A stretch of DNA of 64,000 nucleotides from an uncultured beta proteobacterium (GCA_903867305.1 CAIPQU010000053.1:1-64000), one strand, 5' to 3'. Counted from the first letter of the stretch, positions 8,222 to 16,249 are shown. Made by a program: numbers and translations. The notes: generated from the letters alone by a model not told the origin.

Positions 8222-9613
8222 ATGAAATTTATAAAAATAATTTTACTCATTTTGAGTATTGGATTGTTCGTATCTTGCTCAATCAATAATCCATCAAAGC
8301 TAAGAGAAACTCAAGCTTTTACACAGGTCTATCGAGTCGTTGGGGAAGATAAAGTCATTGTAAGAGCCATTACCAACCAGGCAAGTTGCCCATCAATTCA
8401 GTGGGATAACTCCCCGCCTTCAAGATTATCAACAAGAGTTGGTGCTGAAGATATTTCTATTCGTATAAATACTGATCAAGTTCCCTCAAAGTTTTCAGTA
8501 ACAACCTGTGAAATAGAGTGGCCTAATGGGGTTTCTCAAGCAAATATCAATGGGCAAACTCTGAAAGCTTTGAAATCTAATTTGCAACGAATTGTCATCA
8601 TCGGGGATACAGGTTGTCGACTCAAAGCATCTGAAAATGCTTTTCAAGACTGTAACTCGATCGAAAAATGGCCATTTGCTCAAACCATTCAAAGCGCCTT
8701 CAATACGAATCCAGACTTAGTCGTTCACGTTGGAGATATTCATTACCGAGAAAGTCCCTGTCCAGAAAGCCGTGAAGGATGTAAAAACTCTCCATGGGGT
8801 TATGGTTTTGATGCGTGGAACGCTGATTTCTTCATCCCCGCAAAACTTCTTCTAGATGCTACTCCCTGGGTTTTCGTTCGCGGCAATCATGAAGCTTGTT
8901 CGCGAGCAGGTCAAGGTTGGCATCGCTTTGTGGACATAAGACCTTGGAATGAGAAACTTAGTTGTAATGATCCTAAAAATGATGATTTCGCAAACTATAC
9001 TGAGCCCTATGCTGTTCAAATTGGAAAATCATCACAAATCGTTGTCTTTGATTCGGCGAATATGCCTTCTAAAGATATCAAGCCAAAGGATTTTAGCTAT
9101 CAGGTCTATAAAAATCAAATTAAAAAAGCTGAAGATTTAGCAAAGAATAAAGAATTCAATATCTTTGCCAATCACCACCCAATTTCTATCGTTTCACCCC
9201 TAAAAAAAGATTCAAGCGCTGGCGATCTAGAACTAAAATTGAACAGTTTAGGCATGCTGATGAATAATATCAAAGGAGAGTCTTTATTATCTTCTTCATT
9301 TAATGCAACCTTACATGGTCATGTTCACACCGTTCAAGCAATCTCTTATCAATTCCCTCGCCCCATCTCCCTGATCTCGGGTAATGGAGGATCTGCCTTA
9401 GAAGATTTAAAAGTAAAAAAAATTAATTTAAGTCAAAGCCAAATGGATCAGATGAAAATTCAAAAATTTGAAAGTTTTCTAGACTTTGGTTTTGCTACCT
9501 TAGATCGTCAGGATCAAAATGGTTCTAAATGGTTATTTACAGAATATAACCGTGAAGGAAAAATTATTTTTAGTTGCTCAATGAATAAAAATCAAACTGA
9601 TTGCAATAACTAA
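8222..9613 (+). CDS. Lipoprotein metallophosphoesterase, purple-acid-phosphatase-like
   Basis: The 463 residues start with a lipoprotein signal (IGLFVSC, Cys19 as the lipidation site; Phe at -3 is slightly unusual). The five metal-binding motifs of purple acid phosphatases are present in order: GDTG near residue 126, VHVGDIHY, RGNHE, ANHH and LHGHVH. These would bind a dinuclear metal centre that hydrolyses phosphate esters. A beta-rich N-terminal domain (about 25-115) precedes the catalytic domain. The ATG is nine bases after tonB, so it ends the uptake operon. I infer that it frees phosphate from, or dephosphorylates, the compound taken up by the receptor. The true substrate and which membrane face it sits on are unknown. 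Confidence 0.85.
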   Translation: MKFIKIILLILSIGLFVSCSINNPSKLRETQAFTQVYRVVGEDKVIVRAITNQASCPSIQWDNSPPSRLSTRVGAEDISIRINTDQVPSKFSVTTCEIEWPNGVSQANINGQTLKALKSNLQRIVIIGDTGCRLKASENAFQDCNSIEKWPFAQTIQSAFNTNPDLVVHVGDIHYRESPCPESREGCKNSPWGYGFDAWNADFFIPAKLLLDATPWVFVRGNHEACSRAGQGWHRFVDIRPWNEKLSCNDPKNDDFANYTEPYAVQIGKSSQIVVFDSANMPSKDIKPKDFSYQVYKNQIKKAEDLAKNKEFNIFANHHPISIVSPLKKDSSAGDLELKLNSLGMLMNNIKGESLLSSSFNATLHGHVHTVQAISYQFPRPISLISGNGGSALEDLKVKKINLSQSQMDQMKIQKFESFLDFGFATLDRQDQNGSKWLFTEYNREGKIIFSCSMNKNQTDCNN

Positions 9614-9623
9614 GTTTAAAAGA

Positions 9624-9643
9624 TCTCACCAATACTCGTGAGA
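9624..9643 (+). terminator. Possible terminator hairpin after the TonB operon
   Basis: TCTCAC pairs with GTGAGA across an 8-base loop, 11 bases after the phosphatase stop. There is no clear T run behind it, so it is a weak candidate; it may only protect the 3' end. Confidence 0.3.
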
Positions 9644-9696
9644 AATTGGGATTTTGACATCCTCCCCTCCCTAAAGGGAGAGGACTCCTACCACGC

Positions 9697-9944
9697 TTAG
9701 GCTGCAAGAGCATCGAGAGTAGTATCGGTGGGTTCTTGCTTCACAGACCGATCTAACGGCATCGGATCTCCACAAGCTAACAAGCGCAGTCCGCGCTCTA
9801 AAATATTGATTGAGCCAACAGTATCGGCATGATTCTCATAGCCACAAGATACACATTGAAAGTGAGATTGGGTCTTGCGATTCTCTTTGGCAATGCGGCC
9901 ACATTGAGCTTTAACTCGAAGCGATAGGCTTGAAGGCGATTCAT
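9697..9944 (-). pseudogene. tnpB: TnpB with a large internal deletion
   Basis: From ATG 9944 the first twelve codons read MNRLQAYRFELK, the usual start of TnpB. The sequence then joins, in another frame, the C-terminal zinc-ribbon end (CGRIAKENRKTQSHFQC, then VSCGYENHADTVGSINILER). The middle of the protein, with the RuvC catalytic acids, is missing. About 300 codons have been lost, judging from the usual family length near 400. An overlapping start at 9954 opens the C-terminal frame but gives only 85 residues, with no nuclease core. Confidence 0.85.
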
Positions 9945-9968
9945 ATACAAGCATGATACTTTTAGCCT

Positions 9969-10429
9969 ATGAAAAATAATAGCGATATAAGACATGGTAG
10001 GCATTGTGTATTTAAGATGCATGTACATCTGGTCTTTATTACCAAATACCGTCGCAATGTCTTTACAAAATCGATTGTTGAAGACTTGCGACTGATCTTC
10101 TCTAGCGTTGGCAATGACTTTGAAGCAGAGTTACTTGAGTGCGATAGCGAAGATGACCATATCCACCTGTTAGTTAACTACCCACCTAAAGTAGCCATCG
10201 CTAAGTTGGTGAATAGTTTAAAAGGGGTTTCAAGTCGCATGATACGGCGCAAGAGCTACCACAGCATTACAAATAGCTGTGGGGTGGAGCGCTGTTGTCA
10301 CCAAGCTACTTTGCGGAGAGTTGCGGCGAAGCGCCAATAGCGATTATTCGGCAGTACATCGAACAACAACAAACACCACATGAAGTTCTAGGACAGTTGC
10401 GCCGTCCGCGCTATTCTTCCCCGCCATGA
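9969..10429 (+). pseudogene. tnpA: IS200-type Y1 transposase TnpA, frameshifted
   Basis: The N-terminal part is well preserved: HVHLVFITKYRR, then the HUH motif H64-I-H66 in DDHIHLLVNYPP and the KGVSSRMIRRK segment. Near 10270-10276 one base seems lost. The original frame then stops at 10340, while the correct continuation (LWGGALLSPSYFAESCG, then IRQYIEQQQTPHEVLG) runs in the next frame to TGA at 10427-10429. The catalytic Tyr (in RQYIEQQ) lies after the shift, so the unshifted product would be inactive. Confidence 0.85.
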
Positions 10430-10569
10430 ATGGCGAGGTTTGTCGCGCATCCGATCAAACTAGCTGCAACTTCATCTATACGATTATTTATAAAAATTAA
10501 GCCTCTAATGGTGCTTTTTTATTACATCTTTGATCGGACTGAATAGCCTGTCAATGTTAAGATAAAGGT

Positions 10570-11778
10570 ATGAATACACCAAGACCTAATATCCTTATTG
10601 CTGGCGCTGGGCCCGTTGGCCTCGTTGCCGCAAATATTTTTGCAGATGCAGGTATCTCCGTCGCCGTTTTTGAATCTGACGCTGAACTTCCAACAACACT
10701 GCGTGCATCTACTTTTCAACCATCCACTTTAGACCTACTCGATCGTTTCAATATCAGTGAAAAATTAATTGCGTTAGGCTTAAAAGCACCTCGCTTACAA
10801 TATCGCGACCGTCAAGGTTGGATGGTTGAACTTAATTTTGGATCGATTCGTGAGGATACTTCTCATCCTTACCGTGTGCAATGTGAACAATACAAACTAA
10901 CAAAACTATTAGCTGATCGATTACAACAATTCCCTCACGCACAAATACATTTCTCCAGCCAAGTTACTGAAGTTTCACAAACGAGTGATTCAGTTTCTAT
11001 ATCACTGAAAGGTCCAACAGGTTCTTCACAAATCACAGGTGATTGGTTAATTGGAGCCGATGGAGGTCGTAGTTTGATTCGTGATGCTCTAGGGATCAAG
11101 TTAGGCGGATTTACATGGCCAGAACGGTTTTTAGTTGCTAGCACACCCTTCGATTTTCCTTCAGTCATTCCGAATCTATGTGAAGTTAGTTATTTTGCGG
11201 ATCCTGAAGAATGGTTTTTCTTACTCTACGTCTCTGGACTATGGCGAGTCATGCTCCCCATCGGTTCTCATGAAAATGATACGGAAGCTTTATCAGATGC
11301 TAGTATCCAAAAAAGACTACAACGTATATATGCCAAGTCTGGGGATTATGAAATCAAACATCGAACAGTCTATAACGTGCATCAACGTGTTGCGGAACGT
11401 TATCGTGACGGTCGTGCTTTTCTAGCTGGAGATGCGGCTCATCTCAATAATCCACTTGGGGGCATGGGAATGAATGGTGGTATTCATGATGCCTTTTTGC
11501 TGGCAGATCTATTAGTGAAAGTACAAAAGGGTGAAATCCCCCCCTCAATACTTGACCATTACGAATCTCAACGACGACCTATCGCACTCGAATATGTCAA
11601 TACGATTACGATCGCTAACAAAAACAATCTTGAAACAAAAGATCCAGTAGAACAAAAAATCTGGCGTAAGAAAATGATGGAAATTGCAGCTGATCCATCT
11701 CTTGCTCGCGAGTATTTATTAAAAGTATCCATGATCGCTAGTTTAAGAAAGCAGGAGCAAGCAATATATGCATCATAA
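10570..11778 (+). CDS. FAD-dependent aromatic monooxygenase (PHBH/MhpA-like)
   Basis: A 402-residue class A flavin monooxygenase that would hydroxylate an aromatic or related acid using NAD(P)H and oxygen in the cytoplasm. The FAD dinucleotide motif is at residues 10-18 (IAGAGPVGLVAA). The DG motif is WLIGADGGRSLIRDALG, near residue 160, and the GD motif is FLAGDAAHLNNPLGGMGMN, near 286-304. It is shorter than MhpA (about 550), so the C-terminal thioredoxin-like domain is absent. The last codons overlap the start of a Bug-type binding protein by 11 bases, so import and oxidation of one compound are probably linked. It lies directly beside the IS remnant. Confidence 0.88.
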   Translation: MNTPRPNILIAGAGPVGLVAANIFADAGISVAVFESDAELPTTLRASTFQPSTLDLLDRFNISEKLIALGLKAPRLQYRDRQGWMVELNFGSIREDTSHPYRVQCEQYKLTKLLADRLQQFPHAQIHFSSQVTEVSQTSDSVSISLKGPTGSSQITGDWLIGADGGRSLIRDALGIKLGGFTWPERFLVASTPFDFPSVIPNLCEVSYFADPEEWFFLLYVSGLWRVMLPIGSHENDTEALSDASIQKRLQRIYAKSGDYEIKHRTVYNVHQRVAERYRDGRAFLAGDAAHLNNPLGGMGMNGGIHDAFLLADLLVKVQKGEIPPSILDHYESQRRPIALEYVNTITIANKNNLETKDPVEQKIWRKKMMEIAADPSLAREYLLKVSMIASLRKQEQAIYAS

Positions 11779-12751
11779 ATTCATTTCCATGATCAATAAG
11801 TTCATCTTATTATTAATCCTAGGAGCTCTTTCAGGAGGAGCCATTGCTGCAGATTACCCCAATAAGCCCATAGTGATTATTACGCCCTTCCCCCCTGGAA
11901 GTACCAGCGATTTAATACCACGTTTAGTTTCCCAGGTAATGACTAAATCGATGGGAGTCACAGTATTAGTCGAGAACCGCCCCGGCGCGAATGGCTCGGT
12001 AGGCGCCAACAAAGTGGTCAATTCACCTGCCGATGGCTATACAGTCCTTCTAGCGACCACAGGAGTTCTTGCGATCAATCAATGGATCTATCCCAAACTA
12101 TCTTACTCACCTGAAAAAGATTTTGATCCTGTGATCAATGCAGCAGCAACGCCCAATATGATTGTGGTCCACCCCAGTGTTAAAGCAGATAATCTCAATG
12201 AATTGATTGCACTGGCCAAATCTAAACCTGGTGAGTTGAGTTTTGCCTCAGCCGGTAACGGGAGTACAAGTCATCTTTGTGGAGAAACACTGAAGGCGAC
12301 TACTGGTATCGATATCGTTCATATCCCCTACCAAGGTCCAGCGCCAGCCATGCAAGATGTTCTTGGAGGTCGTGTTTCGATCATGTGCGATAACTTCTCG
12401 AATGTAATACAACATGTTCGAGCAGGCCGCCTCAAAGCAATTGTGATCACGAGTAAGGAAAAAAGTGCAAAGTCTGGAGATATTCCAACCTCTGGAGATC
12501 TTGGCATACCGGATCTTGAGGCTGGTATTTGGTATGGCTTTGTCGTTCCAGCAGGTACGCCTAAAGATATCATCTCAAAGCTAAATATGGAGTTTGCTAA
12601 AGCTTTACATGACCCAGAGGTCACTCAAAAGCTAGATTCTATTGGACTTAAAATCATTGCAGACCAACCTGAAGTGTTCCGAAATTTTATTGCCAAAGAA
12701 GCTACCCGAATGCAAAAAGTAGTTAAGGCATCCGGTGCTCAAATCAATTAA
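11768..12751 (+). CDS. Bug-family (TctC-like) periplasmic substrate-binding protein
   Basis: About 327 residues with a signal peptide (FILLLILGALSGGAIAA, then DYPNKPI). It has the family signature in order: ITPFPPGSTSDLIPR near the mature N-terminus, VENRPGANGSVGANKV, YSPEKDFDPV, LSFASAGNGSTSHLCGE, HIPYQGPAPAMQDVLGG and a C-terminal VVKASGAQIN. Such proteins capture carboxylates for tripartite tricarboxylate transporters or act as orphan sensors. No TctA/TctB genes are present here. A second in-frame ATG at 11789 would shorten the signal region without harming it. It overlaps the monooxygenase gene. Confidence 0.9.
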   Translation: MHHKFISMINKFILLLILGALSGGAIAADYPNKPIVIITPFPPGSTSDLIPRLVSQVMTKSMGVTVLVENRPGANGSVGANKVVNSPADGYTVLLATTGVLAINQWIYPKLSYSPEKDFDPVINAAATPNMIVVHPSVKADNLNELIALAKSKPGELSFASAGNGSTSHLCGETLKATTGIDIVHIPYQGPAPAMQDVLGGRVSIMCDNFSNVIQHVRAGRLKAIVITSKEKSAKSGDIPTSGDLGIPDLEAGIWYGFVVPAGTPKDIISKLNMEFAKALHDPEVTQKLDSIGLKIIADQPEVFRNFIAKEATRMQKVVKASGAQIN

Positions 12752-12816
12752 TTATTTACAAAAGATTTGAGTTAATACTTACAAATATTGACCGAACAAA
12801 AAACCAAAACTACTCA

Positions 12817-12848
12817 GCAAGTAAGGTTTTTTTAAATTTCTTACTTGC
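12817..12848. repeat. 9-bp inverted repeat between convergent genes
   Basis: GCAAGTAAG (12817-12825) pairs perfectly with CTTACTTGC (12840-12848) around a T-rich 14-base loop. It lies between the convergent Bug and RidA-like genes and could act as a transcription end in either direction, although no T run follows the second arm. Confidence 0.4.
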
Positions 12849-12863
12849 CAAGTAATATGCAGT

Positions 12864-12885
12864 TTTTAGACGGGGAGGATGTCAA
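12864..12885 (+). mobile_element. Isolated right-end fragment of the IS200/IS605 element
   Basis: GGGGAGGATGTCAA at 12872-12885 is the exact reverse complement of the right-end sequence at 9654-9667, and the bases before it (TTTTAGAC) still resemble the hairpin loop and arm. It ends in the same TCAA. The orientation is opposite to that of the element at 9.7 kb. The rest of this second copy is gone. Confidence 0.6.
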
Positions 12886-12889
12886 TAAA

Positions 12890-13381
12890 TTACTTCTTTT
12901 TGACTGAACAACGCTTTTCTTGTGAGCAGTTATCACCAATCACACCTACAGCCTGAATCTCTATTTCAATTCCAGGTCTTGCAAAGTTCGTAATCGTAAT
13001 CAGCGCACTACCAGGATAATTCCCATTCTTAAAAAAGTCCTTACGCATTTCAACAAAACGATCACCATAACGAGACTCTTTAATAAAGACTGTCATTTGA
13101 ACAACATTGTCTAAAGATCCACCGGCATCTTTCAAGACCTGATCAATTTGTCCAAACACTTGCTTGACTTGTGCCTCAAAATTATTTGAAATATCTTTTC
13201 CATCAAAATCTCTCGTGGCTGTTTGACCAGCAACCCAAACAGTTTTCCCACCCTCGGTAATAACGCCTGGAGAAAATGCTCTAGAGAGCTGAAATGGCGT
13301 CTTATCCATGTATTCAGCAGCATGACTTACATTAAAGGCAATACTACAAATGCTAAGTACTAGGGTCATTACATATTTCAT
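12890..13381 (-). CDS. Secreted RidA/YjgF-fold protein
   Basis: A 163-residue protein with a signal peptide (MKYVMTLVLSICSIAFNVSH, then AAEY), followed by the RidA fold: FSPGVITEGGKTVWVAGQ, QVKQVFGQIDQVLKDAGGSL, VVQMTVFIKESRY, and IEIEIQAVGVI at the C-terminus. In RidA proper the active Arg lies in a PARSAV-like segment; here that place reads YPGSALITI, so Arg is replaced and 2-imine deaminase activity is doubtful. Export to the periplasm is also unusual for this family. A Lys-rich tail ends just beside the IS fragment. It is convergent with the Bug gene at 11.8 kb. Confidence 0.82.
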   Translation of the reverse strand: MKYVMTLVLSICSIAFNVSHAAEYMDKTPFQLSRAFSPGVITEGGKTVWVAGQTATRDFDGKDISNNFEAQVKQVFGQIDQVLKDAGGSLDNVVQMTVFIKESRYGDRFVEMRKDFFKNGNYPGSALITITNFARPGIEIEIQAVGVIGDNCSQEKRCSVKKK

Positions 13382-13429
13382 GGGGCTCTCCTATTTTTAA
13401 TCAAACTTTATATTAGCACGCAGATCATT

Positions 13430-13443
13430 GAATATCGATATTC
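13430..13443. promoter_or_regulatory. Perfect 14-bp palindrome upstream of the RidA-like gene
   Basis: GAATATCGATATTC is a complete palindrome 48 bases before the RidA-like start and in front of no other gene on that side. It could be an operator for a dimeric regulator. No regulator gene is adjacent, so this is only a candidate. Confidence 0.3.
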
Positions 13444-13527
13444 CATTTCACCAAAAAGTGACTTGTTTTTCATGACAGCCCAACTCTTATTAGATTCTAA
13501 ATATGGAATTCAACAAGCGTTGTTGGG

Positions 13528-14493
13528 TCAGTTAATCTTAATTTGCTTCGATTTAGTAATGTCTGTCCAACGCTTCGTATCATCTTGAACAAATTTTCCA
13601 AAATCATCAATTGATAAGTTAATAATTTCAGCGCCTTGAGCACTCAATTTTTCCTTCACCTCATTATCCGAGAGTGCTTTATTAACTTGATCATGCAAAA
13701 GGACAATTTGATCTTTTGGTGTGCCTTTCGGAAATGCAAAGCCAAACCAATTGGAAGTGACAAAACCGGTAATACCCTGCTCTTCAGCAGTAGCTACCTT
13801 AGGTAATAATGCCGACCTTTTCAATGAGCTAACAGCGAGCGGACGTAATTTACCCGACTGGATCCCACTTAAGGCGGTTGGAAGAGCCGCAACAATGAGA
13901 TCAATATTTCCAGATTGAAGTGCAAAATTTGCTTCACTCATCCCTTTGAATGGCACATGTGTCAATGTAATCCCTGCAGAAGCATTAAAACGTTCAGTCA
14001 CAATATGGTTCGTACTACCAACGCCAGCTGATCCATAATTGAGTTGATTAGGATTACTTTTAGCAGCACTCACTAAATCTTTTAAACTCATATATGGTGA
14101 TTCAGTACGTACGAGTATCACAAATGGGGTTTGTGTAATGAATGCACTTGGCACTAAGTCACTATTAATATCCCAAGTTAGATTATTAAATAATCCAGGT
14201 AACATGGCGTACGTTGCATCAATTAATACCGCCATTGTCCCATCAGGTGGTTGATGAGCAACATAGTCAAATGCAATTCTTCCACCAGCACCCGTTTTAT
14301 TTTCAACAATAATAGTTCTACCAGTTTGTTCACTGACTTTTTGAGAAACTAGTCTTGTATAGGTATCTGAGGCGCCTCCAACAGCAAAAGGTACAATAAT
14401 TTTAAGGGGCTTATTATTTTGAGAGTAACTAGGTAGCGCTAATGACAAAGCACATCCTGAAATAAGCCCAACTATCCATCGCTGAATCATCAT
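13528..14493 (-). CDS. Bug-family periplasmic substrate-binding protein
   Basis: A 321-residue protein. The signal peptide is WIVGLISGCALSLALPSYSQ. Family motifs are IIVPFAVGGASDTYTRLV, VENKTGAGGRIAFDYVA, LNYGSAGVGSTNHIVTERF, THVPFKGMSEANFALQSG and the usual C-terminal Lys-rich end. The ATG pair at 14493/14490 overlaps the stop of the cupin gene as ATGA, and the GGAGGGAGA ribosome site lies inside the cupin's last codons, so the two are translationally coupled. It is the last gene of the minus-strand run that starts at 20.1 kb. The ligand is unknown, probably a carboxylate. Confidence 0.9.
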   Translation of the reverse strand: MMIQRWIVGLISGCALSLALPSYSQNNKPLKIIVPFAVGGASDTYTRLVSQKVSEQTGRTIIVENKTGAGGRIAFDYVAHQPPDGTMAVLIDATYAMLPGLFNNLTWDINSDLVPSAFITQTPFVILVRTESPYMSLKDLVSAAKSNPNQLNYGSAGVGSTNHIVTERFNASAGITLTHVPFKGMSEANFALQSGNIDLIVAALPTALSGIQSGKLRPLAVSSLKRSALLPKVATAEEQGITGFVTSNWFGFAFPKGTPKDQIVLLHDQVNKALSDNEVKEKLSAQGAEIINLSIDDFGKFVQDDTKRWTDITKSKQIKIN

Positions 14494-14879
14494 TGTCTCC
14501 CTCCTTCAACAATCGGCCACTGCGTCACATCAAAATCATCCTGCAAAATAACGTGCACAAAACCACGAACTTCGCGCAGAGATCGTGTGATATGTCCTTT
14601 ACCGGTAAAGTCATCAGGCAATAACAAATCTCCAGGCTTTAATACATATCTCTGACCAGTACTAACCTCAATTTCAATAATTCCAGATGTAATGATAATC
14701 AGTTGATGCCGCGGCGCATTATGATGCATTTGTACATGCCCCTCAGGAGTCTCCCGAAAGAACATTTCTTTGACCGGAAATATTTCGGAAATCGGCCGAT
14801 TTTCATTGGAAAGAGGGATTTGCCTTTTTTCCATTGCCGATTCTCCACTAACCGTGGTATGTAAACGATACATCAACAT
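14490..14879 (-). CDS. Small cupin-domain protein
   Basis: From ATG 14879 it has 129 residues. I prefer this start over ATG 14918 because AAAGGAG lies just upstream at the right distance and the longer form would overlap the SDR gene further. The single cupin barrel shows EGHVQMHHNAPRHQLIIITSG (metal-type His residues), IEIEVSTGQRYVLKPGDLLLPDD and a late LREVRGFVHVILQDDF. It may bind metal and act as a small dioxygenase, isomerase or ligand sensor; the role is not clear. It sits between the SDR and a Bug protein in one transcription unit. Confidence 0.75.
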   Translation of the reverse strand: MLMYRLHTTVSGESAMEKRQIPLSNENRPISEIFPVKEMFFRETPEGHVQMHHNAPRHQLIIITSGIIEIEVSTGQRYVLKPGDLLLPDDFTGKGHITRSLREVRGFVHVILQDDFDVTQWPIVEGGRQ

Positions 14880-14892
14880 TGAAGTCTCCTTT

Positions 14893-15684
14893 TTAAATAA
14901 TGGGGTACATAGCCCCATCCATAGTAATAATATTCGCAGTGATATAACTAGCTAAGGGTGAAGCTAAAAACAAGGCCACGTTCGCAATTTCTTCAGGTTG
15001 AGCCAGTCGCCCCATCGGAATATCATTCGTGAATTCTTTCAGAACCTCTTGTCGTGATTTACCAGTTTGCTTGGACTGTGCTTCAATTAAACCATCTAGA
15101 CGTCCCGTTAAAGTAATTCCAGGGTTAATAGCGTTAACACGAACACCACTAGGGGCGTATGCCGCGGCAAGCCCATTACTTGCCAACATAAGTGCAGCAT
15201 TGGCCGATCCACCGGAAATATGTACCGGCTTAGCAATCTTACCGCCATGACCAATAATATTGATAATACTCCCACCACCCTGCTGAGCCATCTTTTTAAT
15301 TACTGGATCAATTAAATGGATATAGGGATAAAATTTTGCATCCATCGACGCTTTCCAAGCATCAGGATTTAAATCATCTGGACCAACCCGCTTTGCAGCA
15401 CCAGAGCTATTAATCAAAACCTGGACTGGCCCAAATTGTTCCTCTGCAATATTTAATGCCTGAAGAGCTTGATTGGCATCAGATAAATTAGCAGAAATAG
15501 CTTTGATATGCGGATGTGTAGTCTGACCAGAAATTTCGATAAGTGCTTGATTCAGGTTATCTTGATGACGTGAAATAATCGAAACAAATGCACCTTCATT
15601 AAAAAAAGCTTTTGCACAAGCAAGTCCAATACCCTTACTACCGCCTGAAACGATGACATGCTGTTGTTCGAAATTAAATTGCAT
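14893..15684 (-). CDS. Short-chain dehydrogenase/reductase-fold protein lacking the catalytic triad
   Basis: A 263-residue Rossmann protein, taking ATG 15684 behind AAGTGAG; a GTG at 15693 would add three residues. The cofactor motif SGGSKGIG is near residue 15, and NSSGAAKR and VRVNAINPG are present. The catalytic Ser and Y-x3-K do not appear: where SDRs have S-S and Y-S-A-S-K, this protein reads IIGHGG and GGSAN followed by AAL. It may bind NAD(P) but use different chemistry, as in other divergent SDRs. It is probably co-transcribed with the cupin and Bug genes downstream. The name 3-oxoacyl reductase should not be applied without evidence. Confidence 0.8.
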   Translation of the reverse strand: MQFNFEQQHVIVSGGSKGIGLACAKAFFNEGAFVSIISRHQDNLNQALIEISGQTTHPHIKAISANLSDANQALQALNIAEEQFGPVQVLINSSGAAKRVGPDDLNPDAWKASMDAKFYPYIHLIDPVIKKMAQQGGGSIINIIGHGGKIAKPVHISGGSANAALMLASNGLAAAYAPSGVRVNAINPGITLTGRLDGLIEAQSKQTGKSRQEVLKEFTNDIPMGRLAQPEEIANVALFLASPLASYITANIITMDGAMYPII

Positions 15685-15904
15685 TTTACTCACTTAAATA
15701 GACTTATTGATAGAATGCATCCCATAAAGTATTAAATTCGTCTTTCATAAAAGACCTAAAACTCTCAAGAGACGCACATGTAGGATAGACCCAGAAATCA
15801 AATGATGAAATATCAATAAATATCAGCCTCGTTTATTCGCAAGAAATTGATTCATGCATCCACTGCGGAAATAACAAAGTCTTCATATACGAATTTTCAT
15901 TAAA

Positions 15905-16249
15905 TTAGGACTTGAATTCTACTTCCAGTAGCTTGATGACATAATCCGCTTCACTGCGCACATTATGCTCAGTTCCAATGGGATGGATCTTAAACTCCTG
16001 AGCTTTATGCTCACTTAAAAATTGAGTACCATCAATTCTTGTATGAAACAGCTTCGCATCAGTTAGATACAGGGCACTATATTGATATTCATGCTTGTGC
16101 CACCCCGTATGATCACCTGGCGCCAATTCGAAATAACTAATGCGCGTTTTATCATTATCTAAAAGCACTTGACGATGAGCTAAATTTCCTACTGGCAAAT
16201 CTTTAACATTTGACAAAGCAGTACGCGTTTCATTGTAATATTCTCCCAC
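15905..16249 (-). CDS. Cupin-domain protein
   Basis: A 114-residue single-domain cupin. The start is GTG 16249, supported by AGGAG eleven bases upstream. Metal-type residues are in the first motif (ELAPGDHTGWHKHEYQYSALY) and the second (EFKIHPIGTEHNVRSEADY). Soluble and cytoplasmic, with no signal peptide. The function is unknown; similar small cupins accompany aromatic-acid and carboxylate catabolic genes. About 170 bases separate it from the crotonase gene upstream. Confidence 0.75.
   Translation of the reverse strand: MGEYYNETRTALSNVKDLPVGNLAHRQVLLDNDKTRISYFELAPGDHTGWHKHEYQYSALYLTDAKLFHTRIDGTQFLSEHKAQEFKIHPIGTEHNVRSEADYVIKLLEVEFKS

Larger units (their letters stand above)
9654..10455. mobile_element. 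Degenerate IS200/IS605-family insertion sequence
   Basis: Divergent remnants of tnpB (minus) and tnpA (plus) are bounded by subterminal hairpins typical of the family. The right-end hairpin is CTCCCT-aa-AGGGAG at 9667-9680; the left-end hairpin is CGCCAT-ga-ATGGCG at 10422-10435. The right end, read on the minus strand, finishes in TCAA at 9654, a known cleavage tetranucleotide in this family. The left boundary is approximate. Both protein genes are damaged, so the copy cannot move by itself. Confidence 0.82.

Noticed and set aside
9654-12885. Composite transposon formed by the two IS right ends
   Set aside because: IS200/IS605 elements need a left end and a right end in proper order; two outward right ends cannot form a mobile unit of this type. 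Kept only as a sign of past insertion.
15704-15832. Open frame of about 42 codons on the minus strand before the SDR gene, ending in a plausible-looking peptide (DEFNTLWDAFYQ)
   Set aside because: It has no good start codon or ribosome site except an internal ATG giving 14 residues; it may be a decayed gene end or chance. Not strong enough to call.
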